A stretch of DNA of 43,000 bases from Gemmatimonadota bacterium. GTDB taxonomy: Bacteria; Gemmatimonadota; Gemmatimonadetes; Gemmatimonadales; GWC2-71-9. Below the pieces are notes generated by a model. That model was not told the origin of the DNA, made no database searches, and worked only from the letters and a program-made list of their open reading frames with translations. This document shows positions 22,432-29,800 of the stretch, one piece after another (the stretch's first letter is position 1; each line of letters begins with the position of its first letter). The translations under genes were made by a program, and so were the position numbers. Where the stretch lies: NCBI GenBank assembly GCA_003221895.1, contig QHUJ01000115.1, positions 1-43,000 of the forward strand, given 5' to 3'.

Positions 22432-23740
22432 GGGCGAGCGCTCCCTCCACACCTTCGCGCTCGATCACGCTCTTCCAGCGCTCGACCGCCGCGACGAAGT
22501 CCGGGAGCCGCGACGCCTCGGCGAGTGTCTCCGCCGGTTGTCGCAGGAACGCGAGGTGTGCGGCGCTTGCCAATGCGAGGCCATCGGGCACGCCTCCCCG
22601 GCGCTTCAGGAATGAGACGATCAGGGGCACGACACGAATTCGCATCTTCGTCTCTTGGTTGGTCGCAATCATGCGCCATTCGTGGTCGAGCCACGGGTTC
22701 CGGAACCGCTCGACGACGGAGCGCGCGAACTGCGTGGCCGCGTCGGCCGGCAAGTCGGTCGCCGGGATGATCTCGTCGAACAACAGCCGCCGCAAGAAGG
22801 CCCCCAGGCGCGGATGGTCGAGGGCCTCCCGAACCGTGCGAACCCCCGCGAGCATGGCGAGCGGGACCATCGCCGTATGCGTCGCGTTGAGGAGCCGAAG
22901 TTTACGCTCCCGGTAGAACGCGATGTCCGGTGCGAACACGATGGACTCCGTATTCACGTCGATGGGGAACGCCTTCCGGAGTGCCGCCGGGTCGCCCTCG
23001 ATGGCCCAGAAGGCATACGGCTCCGTCACCGTCAGGAGCGCGTCCGTGTATCCCAGCCTGGTCTCGAGCGCGGCTCGCTCGTCCTCCGGCGGTGCACCGG
23101 TCGTGATGCGGTCGACGAGCGACGAGCAGAACTGCACGCGAGTCGAGAGCCACCGCCGGAAGGCACCGGCTCGGGGGGTGGGCCCTCGCGCGGCCAGCTC
23201 GTCGACCATCGCCGCGAGCTGCGGGCCATTGTCGGGGATCAGCTCCGTGGGAATCACGAACAGGGGCGGGCCGTCGGGTAGCCGTTCGAATCGAGCGCGC
23301 AACGCATCCGTCAGCCGAGCGGGAAAGCCCGCGTCAATCCGAAAGCCGGCCTCCGTCACGTTGCTCACGATCACCTGAATCTCCGGGCGCGCCGCGATCT
23401 CGCGCACCCTGTCCCATTCGGTGTCGGCCAGGAACGCGCGCGAGATCGCTCCGATCAGGCGAGTGCGGTCAACCCGCTCCCCATTCTCGAGGCCGCGCTC
23501 CACGAGCGTAAACAGGCCATCCTGGTCGTTCAACGCCCGCGCGTTGCCGTGCGGCGTGCTTTGCACCACGACGATCCGGCCGGCGGATCGACCGGCGCGG
23601 TTCGCGGCGTCCACCGACGCGGCACCCAACGCACGCAACAGCATGCCGCTCCCGAACTGCAGCACTCGCTCCGGCAGCGCGTTCCGGCGGTAGGCGCGAT
23701 CGGGCCAACAAGCGCCGCTCAGACTGGGAAGGATGCTCAC
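22424..23740 (-). CDS. UxaB-type hexuronate reductase (mannitol dehydrogenase family)
   Basis: NAD-dependent reductase of 438 residues. Sequence blocks match tagaturonate reductase UxaB closely: LPERVLQFGSGMLLRAL, LNDQDGLFTLVERG, VIVSNVTEAGFRID, IPTELIPDNGPQL, FCSSLVDRITTG, ERKLRLLNATHTAMVP with the catalytic-site Asn/His, and VERFRNPWLDH. However, the operon continues with mannonate dehydratase, not altronate dehydratase, so the physiological substrate should be fructuronate. GTG 23740 is chosen as start because AAGGGCGAG directly precedes it. A TTG at 23797 would add 19 non-family residues. It is the first gene of the hexuronate operon, and the promoter must lie within 23741-23905. Confidence 0.88.
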   Translation of the reverse strand: MSILPSLSGACWPDRAYRRNALPERVLQFGSGMLLRALGAASVDAANRAGRSAGRIVVVQSTPHGNARALNDQDGLFTLVERGLENGERVDRTRLIGAISRAFLADTEWDRVREIAARPEIQVIVSNVTEAGFRIDAGFPARLTDALRARFERLPDGPPLFVIPTELIPDNGPQLAAMVDELAARGPTPRAGAFRRWLSTRVQFCSSLVDRITTGAPPEDERAALETRLGYTDALLTVTEPYAFWAIEGDPAALRKAFPIDVNTESIVFAPDIAFYRERKLRLLNATHTAMVPLAMLAGVRTVREALDHPRLGAFLRRLLFDEIIPATDLPADAATQFARSVVERFRNPWLDHEWRMIATNQETKMRIRVVPLIVSFLKRRGGVPDGLALASAAHLAFLRQPAETLAEASRLPDFVAAVERWKSVIEREGVEGALAHD

Positions 23741-23905
23741 CTCGCCCTTGAAGGTAACGTAACGCCCGCGACCCTTTGGGATTTGTCTTCTTGCCAACGT
23801 CGCTGCTCCGGTATACGGTGGTCCTACACTGGTTCGGAGGGGTGTGGTTGCTGTGGGCCGTGATGTGAATGGTCATCGCGCTGTTGATCGACGCCTCACC
23901 GGCTC
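23741..23905. promoter_or_regulatory. Divergent intergenic region between hexuronate operon and DUF4112 gene
   Basis: This 165-base gap must hold promoters for both directions. On the plus strand TTGCCA (23791-23796) and TATACG (23812-23817) are 15 bases apart, a sub-optimal sigma-70-like pair. On the minus strand I see a direct repeat CGTTACGTTAC just ahead of the GTG start but no clear palindromic operator. Confidence 0.3.
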
Positions 23906-24406
23906 GTGAGCGCCGGCGATTTGTCGGCCGGCGCGCCGGAGATGTCGTCACGTAGAGTCGCGACACTCGCCAGGTTTGCGATGTGGCTGGATGCCGGGTT
24001 TCGCATTCCCGGCACGAGTATTCGTTTTGGCCTCGATCCAATCCTGGGACTAATTCCCGGCGCCGGCGATGCCGCTGGTGCCGTTCTTGCCGGTTGGATC
24101 TTCGTAGAAGCCATCCGGCTCGGCGCGTCTCGCGCGACACTTATTCGTATTGCAGGCAATGTGGCGCTCGATGCCGGCGTGGGCGCCGTCCCAATCCTCG
24201 GAGACATTTTCGACGTCGCATGGAAAGCCAACCTGCGGAACGTCGCCCTGCTGGAACGCCACCTGATCGCGCCGCAGCGCGCGCAGCGCGCCGACCGCTT
24301 CTTCATCGCGTGCCTGATTGGTGGCGTTATGCTCGTGATCGCGGGCGTACTCACTTTGGGGATCGTGCTGACGCGTTGGCTCTTCCACTTCGTGGGGGTC
24401 GCTTGA
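23906..24406 (+). CDS. DUF4112 domain membrane protein
   Basis: A 166-residue integral membrane protein of the DUF4112 family, function unknown. The hallmark block FRIPGTSIRFGLDPILGLIP followed by GAGDAAGAVLAGW is intact, then AGNVALDAGVGAVPILGDIF and DVAWKANLRNVALLERHL. A C-terminal transmembrane helix (IACLIGGVMLVIAGVLTLGI) closes the protein. GTG 23906 is given as start; ATG 23942 loses only 12 non-conserved residues and may be the true one. Neither has a strong ribosome site. It overlaps lspA by one base (TGATG), so it is probably co-expressed with the lipoprotein peptidase and the kinase. Confidence 0.88.
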   Translation: MSAGDLSAGAPEMSSRRVATLARFAMWLDAGFRIPGTSIRFGLDPILGLIPGAGDAAGAVLAGWIFVEAIRLGASRATLIRIAGNVALDAGVGAVPILGDIFDVAWKANLRNVALLERHLIAPQRAQRADRFFIACLIGGVMLVIAGVLTLGIVLTRWLFHFVGVA

Positions 24407-24891
24407 TGCGGAAGGCACGGTGGTTCTGGCCGCTGGTGGTCGCGCTGCTCCTCACCGACTGCGCGACGAAGCGCGTCGCGGAGCACCACCTCACTGTCGG
24501 CGAGCCCTATCCATTGGTGGGTCAGGTCGTGCGGTTCACGCTCTCATACAATACCAACGCCGCGATGGGCATCGAGCTGGGCGGCGACTCACGCCGGATC
24601 GTCCTTTCCCTGCTGACGGTCGCGGTGCTCGTGGTGCTGGGATTCCTCTATTACAGCACGCGGCCGTCCGAGCGGCTGCGTGTGATCGGAGTCGCGCTGG
24701 TCGTGGGCGGCGCCATCGGCAATCTGATCGATCGATTGCGATCGAACGCCGGTGTCGTCGACTTCATCGATGTGGGTGTCCGAAACGTCCGCTTCTGGAC
24801 CTTTAATGTCGCCGATCTGGGCATCACCATCGGCGCCGTGATCATGGTGCTCGCGCTGAGCCGCTGGGGTCGCGAGGTGCGGACCGCGTGA
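24406..24891 (+). CDS. lspA: Lipoprotein signal peptidase II
   Basis: Cleaves signal peptides of prolipoproteins in the inner membrane after lipid attachment. The 161-residue four-helix protein has the family motifs in order: LTDCATKRVAEHHL (20s), SYNTNAAMG (48-55), GNLIDRLRSNAGVVDFIDVG with catalytic Asp119, and FNVADLGITIG with catalytic Asp137. The length matches the family. The ATG shares one base with the DUF4112 stop. The product is needed by the many lipoproteins encoded in this window (SusD, the plug protein, and those at 32038, 32523, 32832 and 35358). It is followed after 15 bases by the kinase gene. Confidence 0.96.
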   Translation: MRKARWFWPLVVALLLTDCATKRVAEHHLTVGEPYPLVGQVVRFTLSYNTNAAMGIELGGDSRRIVLSLLTVAVLVVLGFLYYSTRPSERLRVIGVALVVGGAIGNLIDRLRSNAGVVDFIDVGVRNVRFWTFNVADLGITIGAVIMVLALSRWGREVRTA

Positions 24892-24906
24892 TAGCTTTGG
24901 GCTGTC

Positions 24907-27162
24907 GTGGCCCAGGCACCTCCCGTCCCTCCCATCATTGCGGCGCTCGCCGATCGCTACACCGTCGAGCGTGAGCTGGGTCGCGGCGGCATGGCGACCG
25001 TGTACCTGGCCGAAGAAAAAAAACACGGGCGCAAGGTCGCCATCAAAGTCCTGCGCCCCGAGATCACCGCGGCGCTCGGCACCGAGCGGTTTCTGCGCGA
25101 GATCGGCATCGCGGCGCAGCTCGCTCATCCTCACATCGTACCGCTGATCGACTCCGGGGAAGCCGCCGGGCTGCTCTATTACGTGCAACCGCATGTGCCC
25201 GGCGGCTCGTTGCGAGAGCGCCTGCTCGAGGATCGCCAGCTGCCGGTCAAGGACGCGCTGCGAATCGCGCAGGAAGTGGGAGCAGGTCTCGATTTCGCGC
25301 ATCGCAAGGGCTTCGTGCATCGCGATGTGAAGCCCGAAAACATCCTGTTCGCCGATGGACATGCCGTCCTCGCTGACTTCGGCGTCGCGCGCGCCTGCTG
25401 TGACGCGGAGGAATCGGACGACAGCGGGCAGGTGACCGAGGTGGGGATCGCCGTCGGAACCCCCGAGTACATGAGTCCCGAGCAGGCGAGCGGCGACGCG
25501 GACCTCGGCACCGCGAGCGACATCTACAGCCTCGCGTGCGTCGTGTACGAGATGCTGACCGGCGAGCCCCCGTTCAGCGGGGCGGCGCCGCGCACCATCA
25601 TGGCGAAGCAGGTGATGGAAACGCCCCGGCCCATCCGCGGCATGCGGCCCGAGGTTCCGGTCGCGGTCGAGCGCGCGCTCGATCGTGCCCTGGAGAAGGA
25701 TCCCGCGCAGCGCTTCACCAGCACGGCGGAATTCGTGTCCGCGCTGGTGGCGGCCGGCAGCTCGCTGGCCGCGCGAGGTCCGACGATTACACGGTCCATC
25801 GCGGTACTGCCGTTCGTGAACGCCAGCCCCGATACCGACAATGAATACCTGAGCGATGGAATCACCGACGAGCTGATCGACGCGCTCGCCAAGATCTCGG
25901 GGCTCCGCGTCTCGTCGCGGACCTCGGTGTTCGCTCTCAAGGGTAAGCCGCTCGACGTGCGCGCGGTCGGAGCGCTGCTCGGCGTCTCGGTGGTGCTGGA
26001 AGGCACCGTGCGCAAAGCGGGAGACCGCCTGCGCATTACGGCGCAGCTCACCTCGACCGACGATGGGCGGCTGCTCCGGTCACAACGCTTCGACCGCAAG
26101 CTGGTGGATGTATTCGCGATCCAGGACGAAATCGCGGCGACCATCGTCAACACGCTGCGGGCGACCATGTTCGCCGATCTGTCCGAGCATGTGCCGCGCC
26201 GCTACACGGAGAACATCCAGGCCTACGGCCTCTATCTCAAGGGCCGGTTCGCATGGAATAAGCGCAGCTTAGAAGGAGTCGCCGAGGCGGTTGGCTACTT
26301 CGAGCAGGCGATCCAGGAGGATCCCAGCTACGCCCCCGCTTATGCCGGGCTCGCGGATTCGTACGCGCTGGACGTCGATTACCGCTCGATTCCGGTGGCC
26401 GATGCGTACGCCCGCGCCAAGGAGTACGCCCGCAAGGCACTCGCCTTGGACGAGTCTCTCCCAAGCGCGCACGCATCGCTCGCCTGGGCGCTGTTCATCT
26501 ACGACTGGGAGTGGGATGAGGCCGAGCGCGAGTTCCGGCGTGCGATCGAGCTGAACCCGCGCTACGCCAGTGCGCATCAGTGGTCTGCCTTCCTGCTCGC
26601 GGCGCGAGGCCACTTCGATGCAGCCTTGCTGGAAGGCCATACGGCGATCGAGCTCGATCCGGCCTCCGTGTCGGCGCGCCGGGCGCTGGGCTGGATCTAC
26701 TACTACGCGCGCCGCTTTGACCAGGCGCGCGAACACCTCGCCCGCGCCATCGAGATGAATCCGATGGCCGTCGAGAGCGCCCGCATGCTCGCCAGCACGC
26801 TGGCGCTTCAGGGCAAAGCCGCCGACGCGGAGCGCGTACTCCGGGAAGCGCTGACGCTGCCGGGCGCGGGCACCTACACGAAGGCGACGCTGGGATGGCT
26901 GCTCGCGCGGTCTGGGAAACGGCCGGACGCCGAGCAACTGCTGCGTGAGATCGAGGCCGCCCAGCAGCAGGGATACGTTTCGCCCGTCGCATTGTCGATC
27001 GTGCACATCGGATTGGGCAATCCCCAGGAGGCGCTACATTGGGCCGAGCGCGCGTACGATGAACGCCGGGGCTGGCTGGCGTATATCAACGTGAACGCGA
27101 TTTTCGACCCGCTACGGAATGAGCCGCGTTTCACGGCACTCGTAGCCAGGATGAGGTTGTAA
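24907..27162 (+). CDS. Serine/threonine protein kinase with TolB-like domain and TPR repeats
   Basis: A 751-residue signalling protein. A complete Hanks-type kinase occupies residues 18-282: GRGGMATVYLAEE (25-37), ATP lysine 47, HRDVKPEN (138-145), DFG (157-159) and GTPEYMSPEQ (184-193). A TolB-N/FlgO-like domain follows (RSIAVLPFVNASPDTDNEYL, from 296), with LLGVSVVLEGTVRKAGDRLR. From about residue 425 to the end run TPR repeats (AIQEDPSYAPAYAGLADSYA; AIELNPRYASAHQWSAFLLA). No transmembrane helix separates kinase and TPR parts, so it is probably cytoplasmic. This architecture is common in Gemmatimonadota and Acidobacteriota. The GTG start lies 15 bases after lspA. Target proteins are unknown. 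Confidence 0.93.
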   Translation: MAQAPPVPPIIAALADRYTVERELGRGGMATVYLAEEKKHGRKVAIKVLRPEITAALGTERFLREIGIAAQLAHPHIVPLIDSGEAAGLLYYVQPHVPGGSLRERLLEDRQLPVKDALRIAQEVGAGLDFAHRKGFVHRDVKPENILFADGHAVLADFGVARACCDAEESDDSGQVTEVGIAVGTPEYMSPEQASGDADLGTASDIYSLACVVYEMLTGEPPFSGAAPRTIMAKQVMETPRPIRGMRPEVPVAVERALDRALEKDPAQRFTSTAEFVSALVAAGSSLAARGPTITRSIAVLPFVNASPDTDNEYLSDGITDELIDALAKISGLRVSSRTSVFALKGKPLDVRAVGALLGVSVVLEGTVRKAGDRLRITAQLTSTDDGRLLRSQRFDRKLVDVFAIQDEIAATIVNTLRATMFADLSEHVPRRYTENIQAYGLYLKGRFAWNKRSLEGVAEAVGYFEQAIQEDPSYAPAYAGLADSYALDVDYRSIPVADAYARAKEYARKALALDESLPSAHASLAWALFIYDWEWDEAEREFRRAIELNPRYASAHQWSAFLLAARGHFDAALLEGHTAIELDPASVSARRALGWIYYYARRFDQAREHLARAIEMNPMAVESARMLASTLALQGKAADAERVLREALTLPGAGTYTKATLGWLLARSGKRPDAEQLLREIEAAQQQGYVSPVALSIVHIGLGNPQEALHWAERAYDERRGWLAYINVNAIFDPLRNEPRFTALVARMRL

Positions 27163-27169
27163 ATGCCAA

Positions 27170-27195
27170 GAGGCCGAGGGCGAGCCCTCGGCCTC
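27170..27195. terminator. Bidirectional hairpin terminator between convergent genes
   Basis: GAGGCCGAGGGC and GCCCTCGGCCTC form a perfect 12-bp stem with a two-base GA spacer, between the kinase stop (27162) and the DUF2914 stop (27218). The flanking T-tracts are weak on both strands, so it may slow polymerase or protect 3' ends as well as terminate. Confidence 0.75.
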
Positions 27196-27217
27196 TCAGC
27201 CACTCGGCGTCTACCTG

Positions 27218-27658
27218 CTACTGCCCAACCGTAAAGTCGATCCGCTTGAGCACATTGCCGCCCTCATCCCGAATCTCGACATGCCACGCCCCCTTCGCGT
27301 CAGCGGGCACGCTCTTGCGGCTCCACGTCCGCCACGGCGACCCGCCGACCGTCAGCGGAACGTCGCCGACATTATCGTCGCCGTGAAACCAGACGTGATG
27401 CAGCGTCTGGCCGCCCGCGCCGGTGACACGCATCCACAGCACCACGGTTCCGACGCTGTCAGGGAACGCGGTCCCCGTGTCCTGCGGTGCGCGATCGGCT
27501 ACCGACCGCGCGAGCACCGCCTCTACATTCACCGTGCTCGGAGCAGCGGCCGCAGCGGGAGGGGGGGGGGGGGCTGGAGCGGGTTTCGAGGTCGTGTCCT
27601 GTGCGGCAGCACGTGCTGCCAGTCCAGCCATCAGCAACAACACCAGCGGCGCTTTCAT
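27218..27658 (-). CDS. DUF2914 domain secreted protein
   Basis: A 146-residue exported protein. It has a signal peptide (MKAPLVLLLMAGLAARAAAQ), then a Pro/Ala linker (PAPAPPPPPAAAAAP) encoded partly by a run of 13 Gs. The C-terminal DUF2914 domain shows GTVVLWMRVTGAGGQTLHHV, WFHGDDNVGDVPLTVGGSPW, RTWSRKSVP and GAWHVEIRDEGGNVL. The domain's function is not established. ATG 27658 shares one base with the stop of the preceding small membrane gene. It is the last gene of a seven-gene overlapping operon and ends just before a hairpin. A change in the G-run length would frameshift the whole DUF2914 domain. Confidence 0.88.
   Translation of the reverse strand: MKAPLVLLLMAGLAARAAAQDTTSKPAPAPPPPPAAAAAPSTVNVEAVLARSVADRAPQDTGTAFPDSVGTVVLWMRVTGAGGQTLHHVWFHGDDNVGDVPLTVGGSPWRTWSRKSVPADAKGAWHVEIRDEGGNVLKRIDFTVGQ
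27561..27573. repeat. Homopolymer of 13 G within the DUF2914 coding sequence
   Basis: An uninterrupted G13 run (C13 on the coding strand) encodes part of the Pro linker upstream of the DUF2914 domain. Such runs are prone to slippage and to sequencing error. Confidence 0.9.
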
Positions 27659-27939
27659 CACTGCACCTCCTGGGTGAGGTTTGCGGTTTGCGTAAGGCGC
27701 CGGCGGCTGCGGCGCTCGAGCCATGCGCCGACCACCGCGGCGATGAGACAACCGAACAACGTTCCGGCCATCTGAAAGCCGAGTTGGTACTCGAGTTGGA
27801 TCCAGTGACACTTGGGTGCGAAGATCGGCCCGACCAGATGGCCACACGTATTCTGCGAGAAGGCGAAGCCCCAGCTCGCGCCGAGGCCAAAGATCAGCGG
27901 CAGCAGCGCGACGAAGAAGTGACGCAGTTGGATCCTCAT
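27658..27939 (-). CDS. Small membrane protein of unknown function
   Basis: A 93-residue protein with two or three predicted transmembrane segments: HFFVALLPLIFGLGASWGFA at the N-terminus and MAGTLFGCLIAAVVGAWL near the C-terminus, then an arginine-rich tail (ERRSRRRL). Between them is a soluble loop with two cysteines (TCGHLVGPIFAPKCHW), possibly disulfide-forming outside the membrane. I do not recognise a family. ATG 27939 overlaps the stop of the aldolase-like gene (ATGA), and its own stop shares one base with the DUF2914 start, so it is translated within the operon. Conserved placement would support a real gene. Confidence 0.7.
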   Translation of the reverse strand: MRIQLRHFFVALLPLIFGLGASWGFAFSQNTCGHLVGPIFAPKCHWIQLEYQLGFQMAGTLFGCLIAAVVGAWLERRSRRRLTQTANLTQEVQ

Positions 27940-29024
27940 CGGCCACGCTCGATTTTCCAGCAATCTATCATACGACCTCCTTCGATCACGACATACTCAT
28001 CGAAGTGTGCTTCCGTAAGGCAGGAATGATTGGGGATGATCTCGATCTGTTCTCCGACCTTGAACTTCCCCTCGATGGCGGCGGGGGCGGCCGCGCGAAT
28101 CAGTCCGTGCTCCTGCGAGACCGACGCGACGGTGAGCTCGGGGTGACCCTTCACCGCACCGAAGGCGGTCTCGAGCCCCAGATGAGCCGGTCCCAGATCC
28201 TTGGACAGCGACAACGCGCCCGCGTCCACGACGAAGTGCGACGCGCCGGGTTGATGTGATACGACCGTGGCAAGCACCGACACGGCGACATCCTGGGGTT
28301 CACAGCACCCGATGAGCACCATCGTTCGGTCGTAAAAGATGTAATTGCCGGGCCGTGCTTCTGTGACGCCCGTCAAGTCTTTTACGGCCGCCATGGCGGG
28401 CGTCGACCCTACACTGACGCCGCGCACGGGCAGCCCGTCTTTTCGCAGCAGTTCCGCGAACCACGCCATGACCTGCCGCTCCTGCTCGGCGACTTGCGCT
28501 GCCTCGTCTTTGTTGCGGGTGCGATACGCATGCCCCGAATGGCTGAGGATGCCGTCAAAGGTGACCCCGCGCTCGGCACCGAGCTCGCGGGCTACATCGA
28601 GGCCGTAGCGCGACGATGGATCGACGCCGGCACGATGGTAGCCGCAGTCCACCTTGAGCCACACGTGCAACCCGGTCCCGCTGACCGCCTGCGCCGTCTG
28701 GAGATCGTCGAGTATCACGCGCAGCGTCGCACCACTATCGGCGATGCGCTTCACGTGCGGTAGATGGGTGCGATCGAGCGGAAACGCCCAGGTGAGATCG
28801 CTGAACCCCCCGCGCGCGAAGGCCTCGGCCTCGAACAGCGTGGAGACCGTAACCCCTTGCGCACCCTGCGCGGCCTGGCGCCGTCCCAGCTCGAGACACT
28901 TGTGCGTCTTGATGTGCGGCCGGAGCGCGACGCCCAGCCGTTTCGCGCGATCGGCCATGTGTTTCAGATTGCGCTCCATCACGTCGTGATACAGGAGCAG
29001 CGCAGGAGTCTCGACGTCGATCAT
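27936..29024 (-). CDS. DSD1-family PLP enzyme (D-threonine aldolase / D-serine dehydratase-like)
   Basis: A 362-residue cytoplasmic fold-III PLP enzyme of the alanine-racemase-N-terminal type. It begins VETPALLLYHDVMERNLKHM, with RPHIKTHK carrying the PLP lysine at residue 39. It continues with VWLKVDCGYHRAGV, LSHSGHAY, VSVGSTPA and GNYIFYD, and ends with a metal-dependent C-terminal domain (EIIPNHSCLTEAHFDEYVV) whose His and Cys are expected metal ligands. Family knowledge: members cleave D-threonine-type 3-hydroxy-D-amino acids to glycine plus aldehyde, or dehydrate D-serine; the two cannot be separated here. ATG 29024 overlaps the methyltransferase stop (ATGA). Confidence 0.9.
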   Translation of the reverse strand: MIDVETPALLLYHDVMERNLKHMADRAKRLGVALRPHIKTHKCLELGRRQAAQGAQGVTVSTLFEAEAFARGGFSDLTWAFPLDRTHLPHVKRIADSGATLRVILDDLQTAQAVSGTGLHVWLKVDCGYHRAGVDPSSRYGLDVARELGAERGVTFDGILSHSGHAYRTRNKDEAAQVAEQERQVMAWFAELLRKDGLPVRGVSVGSTPAMAAVKDLTGVTEARPGNYIFYDRTMVLIGCCEPQDVAVSVLATVVSHQPGASHFVVDAGALSLSKDLGPAHLGLETAFGAVKGHPELTVASVSQEHGLIRAAAPAAIEGKFKVGEQIEIIPNHSCLTEAHFDEYVVIEGGRMIDCWKIERGR

Positions 29025-29800
29025 GCGGATCTCCGAACCAGCACGCGAGCCTTGTTGCCGACGGGAACCGTGCGAAAGAAAACATACTGCAGCGGGTTGA
29101 CGGAATAGGTCTCCCACACCTCGAGTACCAATCCCGCCCGCTGCGCGGCAAACGCGAACGACGCACGGCAGAACTCCTGCACGTGCCCCGGAACGTAGCC
29201 CGGTGCGTACCTGTGGCGATGAATGCCGAGCTGATCGAGGACCCGGCGCAGGCGCGCATCGAATGCATCGATGTTGGGGAACTCGAGCACGCCGGCCCCA
29301 GCAGGCTTCAGCAGGTTGCGAATCTTGGTCAGCGCGCCGACGGGATCTGGAAGATGCTCGAGGACGTGGGTGAGGACCACGCAATCCCAGCGGCCCTCCT
29401 CGCCGTTGTACGACGCGATGTCCGAAGTGTCGACGTCGAATCCGAGCGTCTCCCGCACCAGCTGCGAGTGCTCAGGAAAGAGCTCCACGCCCTTCACGTC
29501 CCAACCATTTTCGCGCGCGAGCCAGAGGACTGTCCCGTCGCCGCAGCCCAGATCGAGCATCCGGCCCGGCCGCGGCATGTGGCGTTTGATGAACGCATAG
29601 GTTTGCTGATGACCACGGTTTTGCCGTGTCGGGGCGCGCGGATCGACATGCGTGAGGATGTACTTCTCCTGATTCACCCCGTCCCGCGTGTCATACACGA
29701 CCAGGCGACAGGTGTGGCAACGATAGTACTTGAACTGGCGCTCGTTGCCCTGCGTGAAGAACAGCGGCAGGTCCACGGCGCCGCAGAGTTTGCAGTTCAC
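29021..29800 (-). CDS. Class I SAM-dependent methyltransferase with N-terminal zinc ribbon
   Basis: A 259-residue protein. A zinc ribbon opens it, with Cys3, Cys6, Cys28 and Cys31 (NCKLCG and CHTC), followed by a Methyltransf_12/23-type domain: MLDLGCGDGTVLWLARENGW, GVELFPEHSQLV, and CVVLTHVLEHLPDPVGAL as motif post-I. It resembles methyltransferases found in polysaccharide and O-antigen loci, which methylate sugars, but the substrate is not evident here. GTG 29800 starts in overlap with the peptidase stop (GTGA), and this start keeps the zinc ribbon exactly N-terminal. The stop overlaps the next ATG. Confidence 0.88.
   Translation of the reverse strand: MNCKLCGAVDLPLFFTQGNERQFKYYRCHTCRLVVYDTRDGVNQEKYILTHVDPRAPTRQNRGHQQTYAFIKRHMPRPGRMLDLGCGDGTVLWLARENGWDVKGVELFPEHSQLVRETLGFDVDTSDIASYNGEEGRWDCVVLTHVLEHLPDPVGALTKIRNLLKPAGAGVLEFPNIDAFDARLRRVLDQLGIHRHRYAPGYVPGHVQEFCRASFAFAAQRAGLVLEVWETYSVNPLQYVFFRTVPVGNKARVLVRRSA

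Noticed and set aside
27170-27195. Possible small RNA or operator
   Set aside because: A perfect stem between two convergent stop codons is explained by a transcription terminator.
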